DNA of 64,000 nt from Catalinimonas alkaloidigena (GTDB lineage Bacteria > Bacteroidota > Bacteroidia > Cytophagales > Cyclobacteriaceae), in contig NZ_JAQFIL010000001.1 in assembly GCF_029504655.1 (NCBI RefSeq), positions 501,001 to 565,000 of the forward strand, read 5' to 3'. Position 1 is the stretch's first letter; each line of letters begins with the position of its first letter. Both the position numbers and the translations under genes were made by a program. The notes under the pieces were generated by a model. That model did not search any database and was not told the origin of the DNA. It saw only the letters and a list, made by a program, of their open reading frames with translations. Below, piece after piece: positions 10,925 to 18,685 of the stretch.

Positions 10925-10953
10925 GAAAGCTGGCTCATAAGCCAGCTTTCTTT
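10925..10953. terminator. Bidirectional terminator, GNAT-nitrilase / LuxC-like reductase
   Basis: A perfect 10-bp stem (10925-10934 with 10941-10950) with a 6-base loop, flanked on the left by a run of A and on the right by T-rich sequence. It sits between two convergent genes and can stop transcription both ways. Confidence 0.9.
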
Positions 10954-11970
10954 CTAAGAGAGCTTCTTGACAAAGGCTAATGTATTAACGTCATCAGCAT
11001 AGTCCCATAGTTCAGGTTGCTGTGCTTTACCTAATGGTAAACTGGAGGGAAACCAAGCATCTCGGGAAACTATACACTGGATTTTGTCTTCCAAAGTTTT
11101 CAATTTTTCTTGAAGCACTTCCTTTTGCTGATATTTTTCATAAAAAACTACTGAAATCGGAGAGACCAGCTGTTCGCTTTCCCGCAACAAAGCAAAACCT
11201 GTATCAAAATGCGGCTCATTGTTTACCAAAAAGATAGACTTGTTGTAATCGTAATTGTTGTTGTACTTATGATGATTGATAATGGAAGCATAACCTTGCC
11301 AGGCATCTAAGAGCTTTTTAAAATCAAAACCTTCAGGAACATAAATTTTGGAAACATTCCTACACCCCAGACCAAAATGCTGGAATATGTCATCTGCCAG
11401 GTCTGTTAGTTCCGCCTGACTTTCTTTCCCATCTATTACTGCTACAGAAGTACGGTTGTGCCGTATGATATGAGGAATTTTGGCGAAATAGTATTCAAAG
11501 TAGCGTGCTGTGTTGTCGCTGCCGGTGGCAATCATAGCTTCGGCTTCATTTAACTTATCCAGAAAATGAATTTGTGCTTTAAAATAGGGCTCAATGTCGG
11601 TAAGTATCTCAGCAATGTATTTGATCAGAAAGCTATCCTGAGAGCTTAGCTTGGCCAGTAACTGATGTCCACTGATCAGTACAGTGAGAAAATCGTGAAA
11701 ACCTACCAGAGGAATATTCCCCGCCATGACTACGCCTATTTTTTTTGCATACTCAGGCTTATCAGGAAGGTCTTGCGTCCATGTTTTAAGCTTATTTTCA
11801 TCCAGATAACGGATAACACCTTGTAAAGCTATGTCCAGATTTTCATCAGTAAACCAACTGTTTTCTCCTTTCGCACGCTGGTAAATGTGGGTTTTTTCGT
11901 CTTCAGATAAGTTGTCAAGGATATTTCCAACCGTATGAAAGGCCTTTATTCTATCTTCTAGTTTGATCAT
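10954..11970 (-). CDS. LuxC-like acyl-CoA reductase domain protein
   Basis: A 338-residue protein of the LuxC (acyl-CoA reductase, aldehyde-dehydrogenase-fold) family. Such enzymes reduce an acyl-thioester to aldehyde with NAD(P)H. The nucleophilic Cys is seen in FGLGCRNVSK, and the N-terminal part has a Rossmann-like segment near VVMAGNIPLVG. It is shorter than LuxC of luminous bacteria (about 480 residues). No LuxE or luxAB is near. It is divergent from a ferredoxin gene, a pairing I recall from other Bacteroidota, which suggests a shared redox role. The substrate is unknown. Confidence 0.8.
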   Translation of the reverse strand: MIKLEDRIKAFHTVGNILDNLSEDEKTHIYQRAKGENSWFTDENLDIALQGVIRYLDENKLKTWTQDLPDKPEYAKKIGVVMAGNIPLVGFHDFLTVLISGHQLLAKLSSQDSFLIKYIAEILTDIEPYFKAQIHFLDKLNEAEAMIATGSDNTARYFEYYFAKIPHIIRHNRTSVAVIDGKESQAELTDLADDIFQHFGLGCRNVSKIYVPEGFDFKKLLDAWQGYASIINHHKYNNNYDYNKSIFLVNNEPHFDTGFALLRESEQLVSPISVVFYEKYQQKEVLQEKLKTLEDKIQCIVSRDAWFPSSLPLGKAQQPELWDYADDVNTLAFVKKLS

Positions 11971-12071
11971 TTCTTAATAAATCATTCAAATGATTGTAAA
12001 ATAAAACTAATGGTTGTTTAATTCGTTAATTAAATTAGTAAAAAATAAGTAACCAAATATCAAGAGTTGAT

Positions 12072-12419
12072 ATGGCGATAATGATTACCGATGAATGCAT
12101 CAACTGTGGTGCATGCGAGCCGGAATGCCCTAATACTGCAATATATGAAGGTGGTGTAGAATGGTCGTGGGCAGATGGTACCGACTTGAGTGAAGTAGAA
12201 CTGGATGACGGAACGGTAGTAGATGGCTCAGAGCCTCAAGAGCCCGTTTCCGACGAATTTTATTATATCGTAACTGGAAAATGTACTGAGTGTATGGGTT
12301 TCCATGAGGAGCCCCAGTGTGCGGCAGTTTGTCCGGTTGACTGTTGTGTGGAAGACCCGGATGCCAGAGAGTCCGAAGAAGAGCTTCTTGGCAAAAAAGC
12401 CTGGATGCATAATGAATAA
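12072..12419 (+). CDS. 2[4Fe-4S] ferredoxin, YfhL/Allochromatium type
   Basis: A 115-residue acidic electron carrier. The first cluster motif is [12 protein letters not shown]. The second is Cx2Cx8Cx3CP ([18 protein letters not shown]), with the long insertion typical of Allochromatium-type ferredoxins, and is followed by an extra Cys pair (DCC). An acidic insertion of about 40 residues separates the two clusters. The ATG at 12072 follows an AT-rich leader. It is divergent from the LuxC-like reductase, to which it might pass electrons; that is inference. Confidence 0.92.
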   Translation: MAIMITDECINCGACEPECPNTAIYEGGVEWSWADGTDLSEVELDDGTVVDGSEPQEPVSDEFYYIVTGKCTECMGFHEEPQCAAVCPVDCCVEDPDARESEEELLGKKAWMHNE

Positions 12420-12429
12420 GTTGAAAGTT

Positions 12430-12474
12430 AAAGGTTAAAAGTTGATGAGCGTAAACTCTCAACTTTTAACCTTT
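12430..12474. terminator. Long bidirectional hairpin, ferredoxin / DUF58 gene
   Basis: A perfect 16-bp inverted repeat (12430-12445 with 12459-12474) with a small extra GAG/CTC stem inside the loop. It fills most of the 58-bp gap between two convergent genes. The arms are A/T-rich, so each strand ends in a T-rich 3' arm. Confidence 0.8.
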
Positions 12475-12477
12475 GAT

Positions 12478-13380
12478 TCATTTCATACTTGCCCTTTTTA
12501 TCAGATAAGACCTCAAAATGTGGTCAAACCCCTCATTTATATCGGCCTCTATAAAGTCAATCTTTGCCTGTCCGCATTTTATTTTTAGCTCGTGGTAGTA
12601 CTCTTCCATTTGCTTACGGTAGGCCTCTTTGATTTGAGAAGGCTGAAGCTTTAGGCGATCTCCTTTTTCTACATCAATAAATTCATAAGGACGCTCATCA
12701 AAGTCAAAATCAAGCTCAGTTTTATGATCAGTAACATGAAATAGGAGTACTTCATGTTTATTGTGCTTTAGATGTTGTAGAGCACCAAATATTTTCTCCT
12801 TATCATGAAAATTCTCAAACATGTCACTGAAAATAATCACAAGCGATCGTTTGTTGATTTTTTCTGCAACCTGATGTAGTACGCTGGCTACAGAAGTCTG
12901 CTGCATTTTGGGCTGACTTTTCAGCATAGCTTCCAGGATAATAAATAGCTTATGAAGGTGTGAAGAGGTAGACTTTACCTGAGTCTGCTGCTCGATATCG
13001 TCAGAAAAAATGCACAAGCCGAAAGCGTCACGCTGCTTTTGCAACAGATAGGCCAGTGCGGCGGCTGTCATAATGCTAAAAGTGATTTTACCCATATTTT
13101 CCTGCGGGTAGTACATAGAAGAAGAATTGTCAATAACTAGCTGGCAGCGCAGGTTTGTCTCTTCTTCATATCGTTTAGTGTAGAGACGGTCAGTTTTTGC
13201 ATATACTTTCCAGTCAATATGACGAGTGCTTTCTCCGGAATTGTATAGCCGATGTTCAGCGAACTCTACCGAAAAACCGTGGTAGGGTGACTTGTGAAGG
13301 CCGGTAATAAAGCCTTCTACCATTTGTTTGGCAAGCATCTCTATATTTCCAAATTCTCGGATTTCTCTTAATTGCAGCAT
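12478..13380 (-). CDS. DUF58 domain protein with VWA-like fold
   Basis: A 300-residue cytoplasmic protein. The DUF58 signature is clear: STRHIDWKVYAKTDRLYTKRY around residues 53-72, then a MIDAS-like metal site DNSSSM near residue 89. DUF58 proteins usually sit next to MoxR AAA+ ATPases and VWA/BatA-type proteins; no such neighbours are present here, so this is a solitary copy. The function in the family is poorly known, with links to chaperone-like or cell-envelope stress systems. It is convergent with the ferredoxin and divergent from DUF3276. Confidence 0.88.
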   Translation of the reverse strand: MLQLREIREFGNIEMLAKQMVEGFITGLHKSPYHGFSVEFAEHRLYNSGESTRHIDWKVYAKTDRLYTKRYEEETNLRCQLVIDNSSSMYYPQENMGKITFSIMTAAALAYLLQKQRDAFGLCIFSDDIEQQTQVKSTSSHLHKLFIILEAMLKSQPKMQQTSVASVLHQVAEKINKRSLVIIFSDMFENFHDKEKIFGALQHLKHNKHEVLLFHVTDHKTELDFDFDERPYEFIDVEKGDRLKLQPSQIKEAYRKQMEEYYHELKIKCGQAKIDFIEADINEGFDHILRSYLIKRASMK

Positions 13381-13560
13381 AAAAAATACATTCCGTGTAT
13401 GTGTATAACGAAATTCAATATATCAATTTGTGTTCATAATAAAAGGAAGTGCATTATATATCCACTACGTTAGCCTTCGGATAAGCACAAACTTATGAGA
13501 AGTCTGAGTTCCCTCCCATAACGTAAAAATTTTAGCCTTAGCTCATATTGCAGTTTTTTA

Positions 13561-13593
13561 TTTGTAATAATGGTTGGATTTATACTATATTTA
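13561..13593 (+). promoter_or_regulatory. Candidate Bacteroidota promoter for the DUF3276 gene
   Basis: TTTG at 13561-13564, then 21 bases, then TATATTTA at 13586-13593. This fits the Bacteroidota -33/-7 consensus TTTG / TAnnTTTG with one mismatch. It lies about 70 bases before the GTG start at 13665. Read by eye only. The rest of the 283-bp intergenic region shows nothing else that I can name. Confidence 0.35.
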
Positions 13594-13664
13594 GGACAAT
13601 TTAGTGTCAAACTAAACAAAACTTTAATCTAAAGTACTCACTTTAAAACCTAAATTTAGCTGTT

Positions 13665-13997
13665 GTGGAAGATAATCAAGGTAAAGAAAGGGCAGAAATT
13701 TATTCGCAGAGAGTAAGGGCCGGTAAACGTACATACTTCTTTGATGTGAAGTCTACACGTTCAAATGATTATTATCTTACTATCACCGAGAGTAGAAGAA
13801 GATACAAGGATGATGGTTATTTTTATGAGAAGCACAAAGTTTTTCTTTACAAAGAAGACTTTAACAAATTCATCAATGCGCTTCAGGAGACCATCAATCA
13901 TGTGAAGGAGGAGTTAATGCCTGAATACGATTTTGATCAGTACGAAACTGCAAACAAGGAAGAAACAAGCATTGATGATGAATTAAAGTGGGACTAG
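13665..13997 (+). CDS. DUF3276 family, PUR-alpha-like nucleic-acid-binding protein
   Basis: A 110-residue protein with the typical DUF3276 core: YSQRVRAGKRTYFFDVKSTR, then DYYLTITESRRR and a long C-terminal helix. Members fold like the eukaryotic PUR-alpha repeat and bind single-stranded nucleic acid; they are near-universal in Bacteroidota. The start is GTG at 13665; no in-frame ATG gives a better N-terminus. The last 20 residues are acidic. The gene stands alone with its own hairpin terminator. Confidence 0.9.
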   Translation: MEDNQGKERAEIYSQRVRAGKRTYFFDVKSTRSNDYYLTITESRRRYKDDGYFYEKHKVFLYKEDFNKFINALQETINHVKEELMPEYDFDQYETANKEETSIDDELKWD

Positions 13998-14021
13998 GTC
14001 ATCTTTAGTCATTGACGATGT

Positions 14022-14055
14022 AAGCCCTTGAATCTTCTTGGGCTTTATTTTTTTC
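14022..14055 (+). terminator. Terminator of the DUF3276 gene
   Basis: Stem aagccc (14022-14027) with gggctt (14040-14045), followed by a T-rich run to 14055. The possible TTG start of the next gene (14038) falls inside this hairpin, which argues for the ATG at 14083 instead. Confidence 0.8.
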
Positions 14056-14082
14056 TTCGGTCTAATATTTTTATGTACAATC

Positions 14083-15171
14083 ATGATCAATAAGGGTGTC
14101 CTCTATATCATCTTATTTGTGCTGGGCTTTTTACTTCTGGCGTGGATATTCTCTGATATTTTTGGCTACTTCGTGATTGCATTGGTCTTGTCGGCTATAT
14201 TTTCACCGCTAACAAATTACATCAACCAGCTGCATTTTTTTGGCTACCACATGCCACGCTTTATTGCTGTGTTGATTTCATTCGCAGTGATTATTATATT
14301 GATTTCTTCATTTATTATACTTTTTATCCCTCTTATTGATGATCAGGTAAATATCATTACCAGTATTAATTATGAGGATCTTTATTATAAGGCAAGTGCC
14401 CCTTTGCAGCGTGTTGAGACTTTTCTCTATAATAACGGCATCATTGAAGATGAAGACCTGTTAGTAGAAAGTTTACGGTCCAGCCTTCTCGCCCTAATTG
14501 GTACTATTAATTTTGGAGAGTTTTTCAATCAGTTGATCTCCCTGACAGGAACTTTTTTTGTAGGGATTCTCGCGGTAGTTTTTATCACTTTTATATTACT
14601 GTATGAGAAAGGCATAGTACGCCGGCTAGTCATTAAGTTGATCCCTAATCATTATTTTGAAGTATTTATTGCAGCCATTTATAAAATAGAGACGCTCCTC
14701 TCTAACTACCTGATTGGCTTGCTCCTTCAGATATTCTCTATTTTTTGTATCGCCTCATTGGGGCTCAGCTTGTTTGGTATCAACTATGCGCTTACCATTG
14801 CTATTTTTGCGGCAGTGGCGAACCTCATTCCATATGCCGGGCCTATTTTAGGCTCTGCCTTTGGTATCGCAGTGGGTTTGTCTACTACAATACTTGATGC
14901 CTCAACCAACGAGATGATCATTCTCGCCATTAAAGTTATTTCTGTCTTTGCTGTAGTACAACTCACTGATAATCTTGTACTTCAACCATTGATTTTCTCA
15001 AAAAGCGTAAAAGCTCATCCTTTAGAAATATTTATAGTTATTTTTGCGGGCGCTACCATTGCAGGGGTTATTGGCATGGTAGCAGCTATTCCGGCATATA
15101 CTATATTAAAAGTAGTGTACATGGAACTTTATAACGGATACAAACAGTATCATATTTTTAAGACTAAATAA
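14083..15171 (+). CDS. AI-2E family (PerM-type) membrane permease
   Basis: A 362-residue inner-membrane protein with about eight hydrophobic segments: two at the N-terminus, a soluble section at about residues 100-145, and the C-terminal block with the family-typical ANLIPYAGPILGS motif and LTDNLVLQPLIFS. The family is named for autoinducer-2 export (TqsA), but members also move sodium or other solutes; the substrate here is not known. The ATG at 14083 is chosen because the upstream TTG lies in a terminator. The 20-bp gap to ychF could allow co-transcription. Confidence 0.85.
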   Translation: MINKGVLYIILFVLGFLLLAWIFSDIFGYFVIALVLSAIFSPLTNYINQLHFFGYHMPRFIAVLISFAVIIILISSFIILFIPLIDDQVNIITSINYEDLYYKASAPLQRVETFLYNNGIIEDEDLLVESLRSSLLALIGTINFGEFFNQLISLTGTFFVGILAVVFITFILLYEKGIVRRLVIKLIPNHYFEVFIAAIYKIETLLSNYLIGLLLQIFSIFCIASLGLSLFGINYALTIAIFAAVANLIPYAGPILGSAFGIAVGLSTTILDASTNEMIILAIKVISVFAVVQLTDNLVLQPLIFSKSVKAHPLEIFIVIFAGATIAGVIGMVAAIPAYTILKVVYMELYNGYKQYHIFKTK

Positions 15172-15190
15172 AATTAGCATAAAGTAGCAT

Positions 15191-16285
15191 ATGAGTTTAC
15201 AGTGTGGAATAGTAGGCTTGCCTAATGTAGGCAAATCAACTTTGTTTAATGCTTTATCAAGTGCCAAGGCAGAAGCGGCAAATTTTCCTTTTTGTACGAT
15301 TGAGCCAAATGTGGGTGTAATTACAGTGCCTGATGAGCGGCTGAATACGCTGCAGTCTCTGGTCAATCCGCAGAAGGTAATCCCAACAACTATAGAATTT
15401 GTAGATATTGCAGGCTTAGTAAAAGGAGCAAGCAAAGGAGAAGGTTTGGGAAATAAATTTTTAGCGAACATTAGAGAGGTTGACGCCATTATTCATGTGG
15501 TGAGATGTTTTGCGGATGATAATGTAGTGCACGTAGCTGGTTCAGTAGATCCGGTATTTGACAAAGAGGTGATTGATACCGAACTGCAACTTAAAGACCT
15601 GGAGTCGGTAGACAAGAAAATATTGCGATTGGAAAAAATCGCCAAATCAGGGGACGCCAAGGCCAGAAAACATCTGGCGACTTTACAAAGTTATAAACAG
15701 CATTTAGAGGCAGGTAAAAATGCCCGTAGTATAGATGTGGCAGAGGAAGATAAAGAGGCTGTACAGGATTTACAATTACTCACTGCCAAGCCAGTCATTT
15801 ATGTGGCTAATGTAGATGAAGCTTCGGTACACGATGGCAATGAATATGTAGAAGCTTTGAAAAAAGGGGTAAGCGATGAAGAAGCAGAAATCATTTTGAT
15901 TTCCGCATCTATTGAATCGCAAATCGCGGAACTGGACCCGGAAGAGCGTACTGTTTTTCTAGAGGAGTATGGCTTGACTGAGTCAGGATTGAACAAATTA
16001 ATAAGGGCATCTTATAGAATCCTGAATTTAATTACATACTTTACTGCTGGTGAGAAAGAAGTAAGAGCCTGGACGATTATGAGAGGGTGGAAAGCGCCAC
16101 AGGCTGCCGGAGTAATCCATACTGACTTTGAAAAAGGGTTTATCAAAGCTGAAGTCATCAAATTAGCGGATTATAAGCAGTATAAGTCAGAGCAGGGGTG
16201 CAGAGAAGCAGGTAAATTAGCCATTGAAGGGAAAGAATATGTTGTAGAAGATGGAGATATAATGCACTTCAGGTTCAATGTTTGA
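15191..16285 (+). CDS. ychF: Redox-regulated ATPase YchF (Obg-family)
   Basis: A 364-residue P-loop protein of normal family length. The G1 motif GLPNVGKS is at residues 8-15; the G3 region is DIAGLVKGASKGEGLGNKFL. A helical insertion follows at about 130-180, and the TGS domain ends the protein (HTDFEKGFIKAEVI). YchF binds ATP in preference to GTP, associates with ribosomes and modulates translation and oxidative-stress response. Conserved in nearly all bacteria; start ATG at 15191. Confidence 0.97.
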   Translation: MSLQCGIVGLPNVGKSTLFNALSSAKAEAANFPFCTIEPNVGVITVPDERLNTLQSLVNPQKVIPTTIEFVDIAGLVKGASKGEGLGNKFLANIREVDAIIHVVRCFADDNVVHVAGSVDPVFDKEVIDTELQLKDLESVDKKILRLEKIAKSGDAKARKHLATLQSYKQHLEAGKNARSIDVAEEDKEAVQDLQLLTAKPVIYVANVDEASVHDGNEYVEALKKGVSDEEAEIILISASIESQIAELDPEERTVFLEEYGLTESGLNKLIRASYRILNLITYFTAGEKEVRAWTIMRGWKAPQAAGVIHTDFEKGFIKAEVIKLADYKQYKSEQGCREAGKLAIEGKEYVVEDGDIMHFRFNV

Positions 16286-16490
16286 TTTGGAATTTGTAAA
16301 TTCATCTTTAATAATTACGTGAGTATCAATCAATCTGAAAAGGTTTTTGACTAATTGCTTAATAAATAAGTATTTTTACATATAAATGGTAGGTCTATAT
16401 AAACAATTTCCATTATATTCTATTCCTACATTTTAGATAAGACTTTTATTCGGTCAAATTTTTTTTGGTTTAATTTAAACAGCTGGTTTT

Positions 16491-17342
16491 TTGAGAATAC
16501 GTATCATTTTTATACTGCGGAACAAGGGCTCATATGTTCCTTTCCATCATCAGTATTTGTTGGCCCAACTAATTAAAGGGATACTGGTGAAAGGAGGCGA
16601 AGAAAAATTTATAAATTCAAGGCTCTATAATTTTTCAGGACTGAAAGGGCAGACAAAAATCAGTCGCAACGGCCTTCATTTTTATTCTAGCCGTGTTACA
16701 CTGGTGTTATCAGCAACCAACAAAGACTTTATAGATTATTTTCTGAAACACCTCTTTGCTTTTCCTCAGATCGATATCGGTACCATGAGCCTGATACCGG
16801 AAGCTGTTGAGCTAGAAGACAAGCCCACTCTGAAAGATGCCATGAAGTATGTGTGCATCTCTCCATTGGTATTGGTAGAGCCCTCATTTAGCGATGATCG
16901 TGGAAAAAAGTTTATCATTCCCACCTCTGATACTTTCTCGGATCTTTTGTATGAGTCTATCATGATCCGAATGGAGAAGTCTGGTATCTATTCCGCAGAT
17001 CAGATGGCTGATTTCTATAAGTTTCAGCTCGTGCCTGACAAAAATTATCTACTCAGAATTAAAGAGCAGCAGAAAAAGTTTGCCCGTATCTATCCCCTCT
17101 ACGATCAAGATGTAAAATATGAAGTTAGAGGCTATACCTTCCCTTTCGTACTATATGCTGCTAAAGAGGTACAGGACTTTATCTTCAATAATGGACTGGG
17201 GTTATATGCCCATAAAGGCTTTGGCATGCTTGACTTGGCTACAGCGGATCCTGGTAAAGGTACTTCAAAGTACGAATTCGAAGGAGCTCCTGCTGCCAAA
17301 CCCAACAATAAAGAAAGAGAGGATAGAGAAATTGAGTCCTAG
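16491..17342 (+). CDS. cas6: Solitary Cas6-type CRISPR RNA endoribonuclease homologue
   Basis: A 283-residue RAMP protein. The Cas6 glycine-rich loop is clear near residues 236-246 (GLGLYAHKGFG), and the N-terminal first ferredoxin-like fold begins RIRIIF. A possible general-acid His pair lies at residues 19-20 (PFHHQY). Cas6 normally cuts pre-crRNA within repeats. No array, cas1, cas2 or effector gene is in the window. The C-terminal 30 residues are charged and probably disordered. The start is TTG at 16491, because the fold begins at once and no ATG precedes it in frame. The tail overlaps the convergent T9SS plug gene by four bases. Family call is good; a role in CRISPR is not shown. Confidence 0.8.
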   Translation: MRIRIIFILRNKGSYVPFHHQYLLAQLIKGILVKGGEEKFINSRLYNFSGLKGQTKISRNGLHFYSSRVTLVLSATNKDFIDYFLKHLFAFPQIDIGTMSLIPEAVELEDKPTLKDAMKYVCISPLVLVEPSFSDDRGKKFIIPTSDTFSDLLYESIMIRMEKSGIYSADQMADFYKFQLVPDKNYLLRIKEQQKKFARIYPLYDQDVKYEVRGYTFPFVLYAAKEVQDFIFNNGLGLYAHKGFGMLDLATADPGKGTSKYEFEGAPAAKPNNKEREDREIES

Positions 17343-18679
17343 CGTAAGTTAGATACAAAGCGACTATAGCCAATCAAAAGATCAGCCCTCTGGCCCAGTG
17401 GCCGGGTGTAAATGAAGATTTCGTACAAGTTTTCTGTCTCGTAATGGTTTCCATCAAATGGGTAAGGATCCTGGCCTTCTCCATGGTCTACATAATAAAG
17501 GTAATTATAGAATCCTTGTTTGAGTAACACATCCAGTGTATAACCCTGCTGGAGTTCATCATATGTCATTCTTACCCGCTCATTGAGTACCCGGTGGTTA
17601 AAAGCTCCTATGACATATACATCTCCGTTGAGAGGCTCGTCAGCATCCAGGAAAAAATGAGTATTGATATAATCCGCAGTGAGTTCCCCTCCTCTGTTTT
17701 CCAGATTTCCAATAATGTAACTACCATTCAAGTCATTGTATTGACTGTAAGCTTCATTAGCGCGATTACGATCGGGCAGCAGAAAAGCCTCCATTGGCTG
17801 TTGGTCCTGCAAAACTTCAGCTACATTTTGCCCCAAAGCTTTTGAAGTTCTCAGGTCAAAATAGCGATACTCGTTACCAGCCCAAAAATTATTTTCAAGA
17901 TCAAAAAAGGTATACTCCAGCTGCTTTATATCTTCCCGTACAAAACTTGGTTTGAGTCCGCTAATGGTATTAAACCACTGCTGATTCTGCCGGATCACCA
18001 CATAGATGTCGTTATAAGGGTTAGGGAGATTGAAGTTCTGATAATTGATGAGAAAGTCAATCTGGTGGCGGGTATCCCTTGCCTGTACACCACTGGAAAG
18101 CTTTACGTTGGCCTGAATATTTACTCTCGGATCATACACCATAAACCGTTTAGTAAATAATGGCTGATCTTCCGCATTTCTTTCATAGACTACAATAGCA
18201 TAATTGCCAGGTAATTTCACCCTGGGTATAGCTAAAGTGTAGCGCGCAAAAGGTACTTTGGTATTGAAAGAAAGTTCCTCATCGATGATCCTGAATTCAT
18301 TATACTCATACAGATAATCCATGCTGTATAACTTGGATTGACGCCAGTCGGAATTGCAGTGGATAATTTTAGCATTTAGCTCTCCATACACTTCTCGTTC
18401 GCCCAGTTCCAGCCAGTCAAACGACAGCAGGGTAGGAGTATTCTGATTGATATTAATAACAGCTTCATACTGTTGCTCATCGGGCTGAATCAGCCTGACA
18501 GTCTGTATTTCATCACTGAAAGTACGGTCTTCGTAAACGCCATCATCAGCTAAAGTAGAAGTGCTACTGCCGGTAGGGCTGCTGCTGTTAGTAGTAGAAG
18601 TACCTGCTACGGGCACACAGGCCAACAAATACGAAATGGAAACTAAAAAAAATGTGACTTTATACAGTAGCTGATTCAT
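17339..18679 (-). CDS. T9SS plug lipoprotein (DUF5103 family)
   Basis: A 446-residue exported lipoprotein with a lipobox near residues 17-21 (YLLAC) followed by a Ser/Thr-rich linker of about 25 residues. The rest matches the DUF5103 / T9SS plug family: an N-terminal beta domain (SFDWLELGEREVYGELNAKI..HCNSDW) and a middle domain (NFNLPNPYNDIYVVIRQN..WFN). In Flavobacterium the Plug protein closes the SprA translocon pore from the periplasmic side. That fits with the two T9SS cargo genes in this window. Downstream of the ABC-F gene on the same strand with a 6-bp gap. Confidence 0.85.
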   Translation of the reverse strand: MNQLLYKVTFFLVSISYLLACVPVAGTSTTNSSSPTGSSTSTLADDGVYEDRTFSDEIQTVRLIQPDEQQYEAVININQNTPTLLSFDWLELGEREVYGELNAKIIHCNSDWRQSKLYSMDYLYEYNEFRIIDEELSFNTKVPFARYTLAIPRVKLPGNYAIVVYERNAEDQPLFTKRFMVYDPRVNIQANVKLSSGVQARDTRHQIDFLINYQNFNLPNPYNDIYVVIRQNQQWFNTISGLKPSFVREDIKQLEYTFFDLENNFWAGNEYRYFDLRTSKALGQNVAEVLQDQQPMEAFLLPDRNRANEAYSQYNDLNGSYIIGNLENRGGELTADYINTHFFLDADEPLNGDVYVIGAFNHRVLNERVRMTYDELQQGYTLDVLLKQGFYNYLYYVDHGEGQDPYPFDGNHYETENLYEIFIYTRPLGQRADLLIGYSRFVSNLR

Positions 18680-18685
18680 GAAGTA

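Noticed and set aside
14038..14082. TTG start for the AI-2E family permease
   Set aside because: The codon lies in the hairpin terminator of the previous gene; ATG 14083 gives a normal N-terminus.
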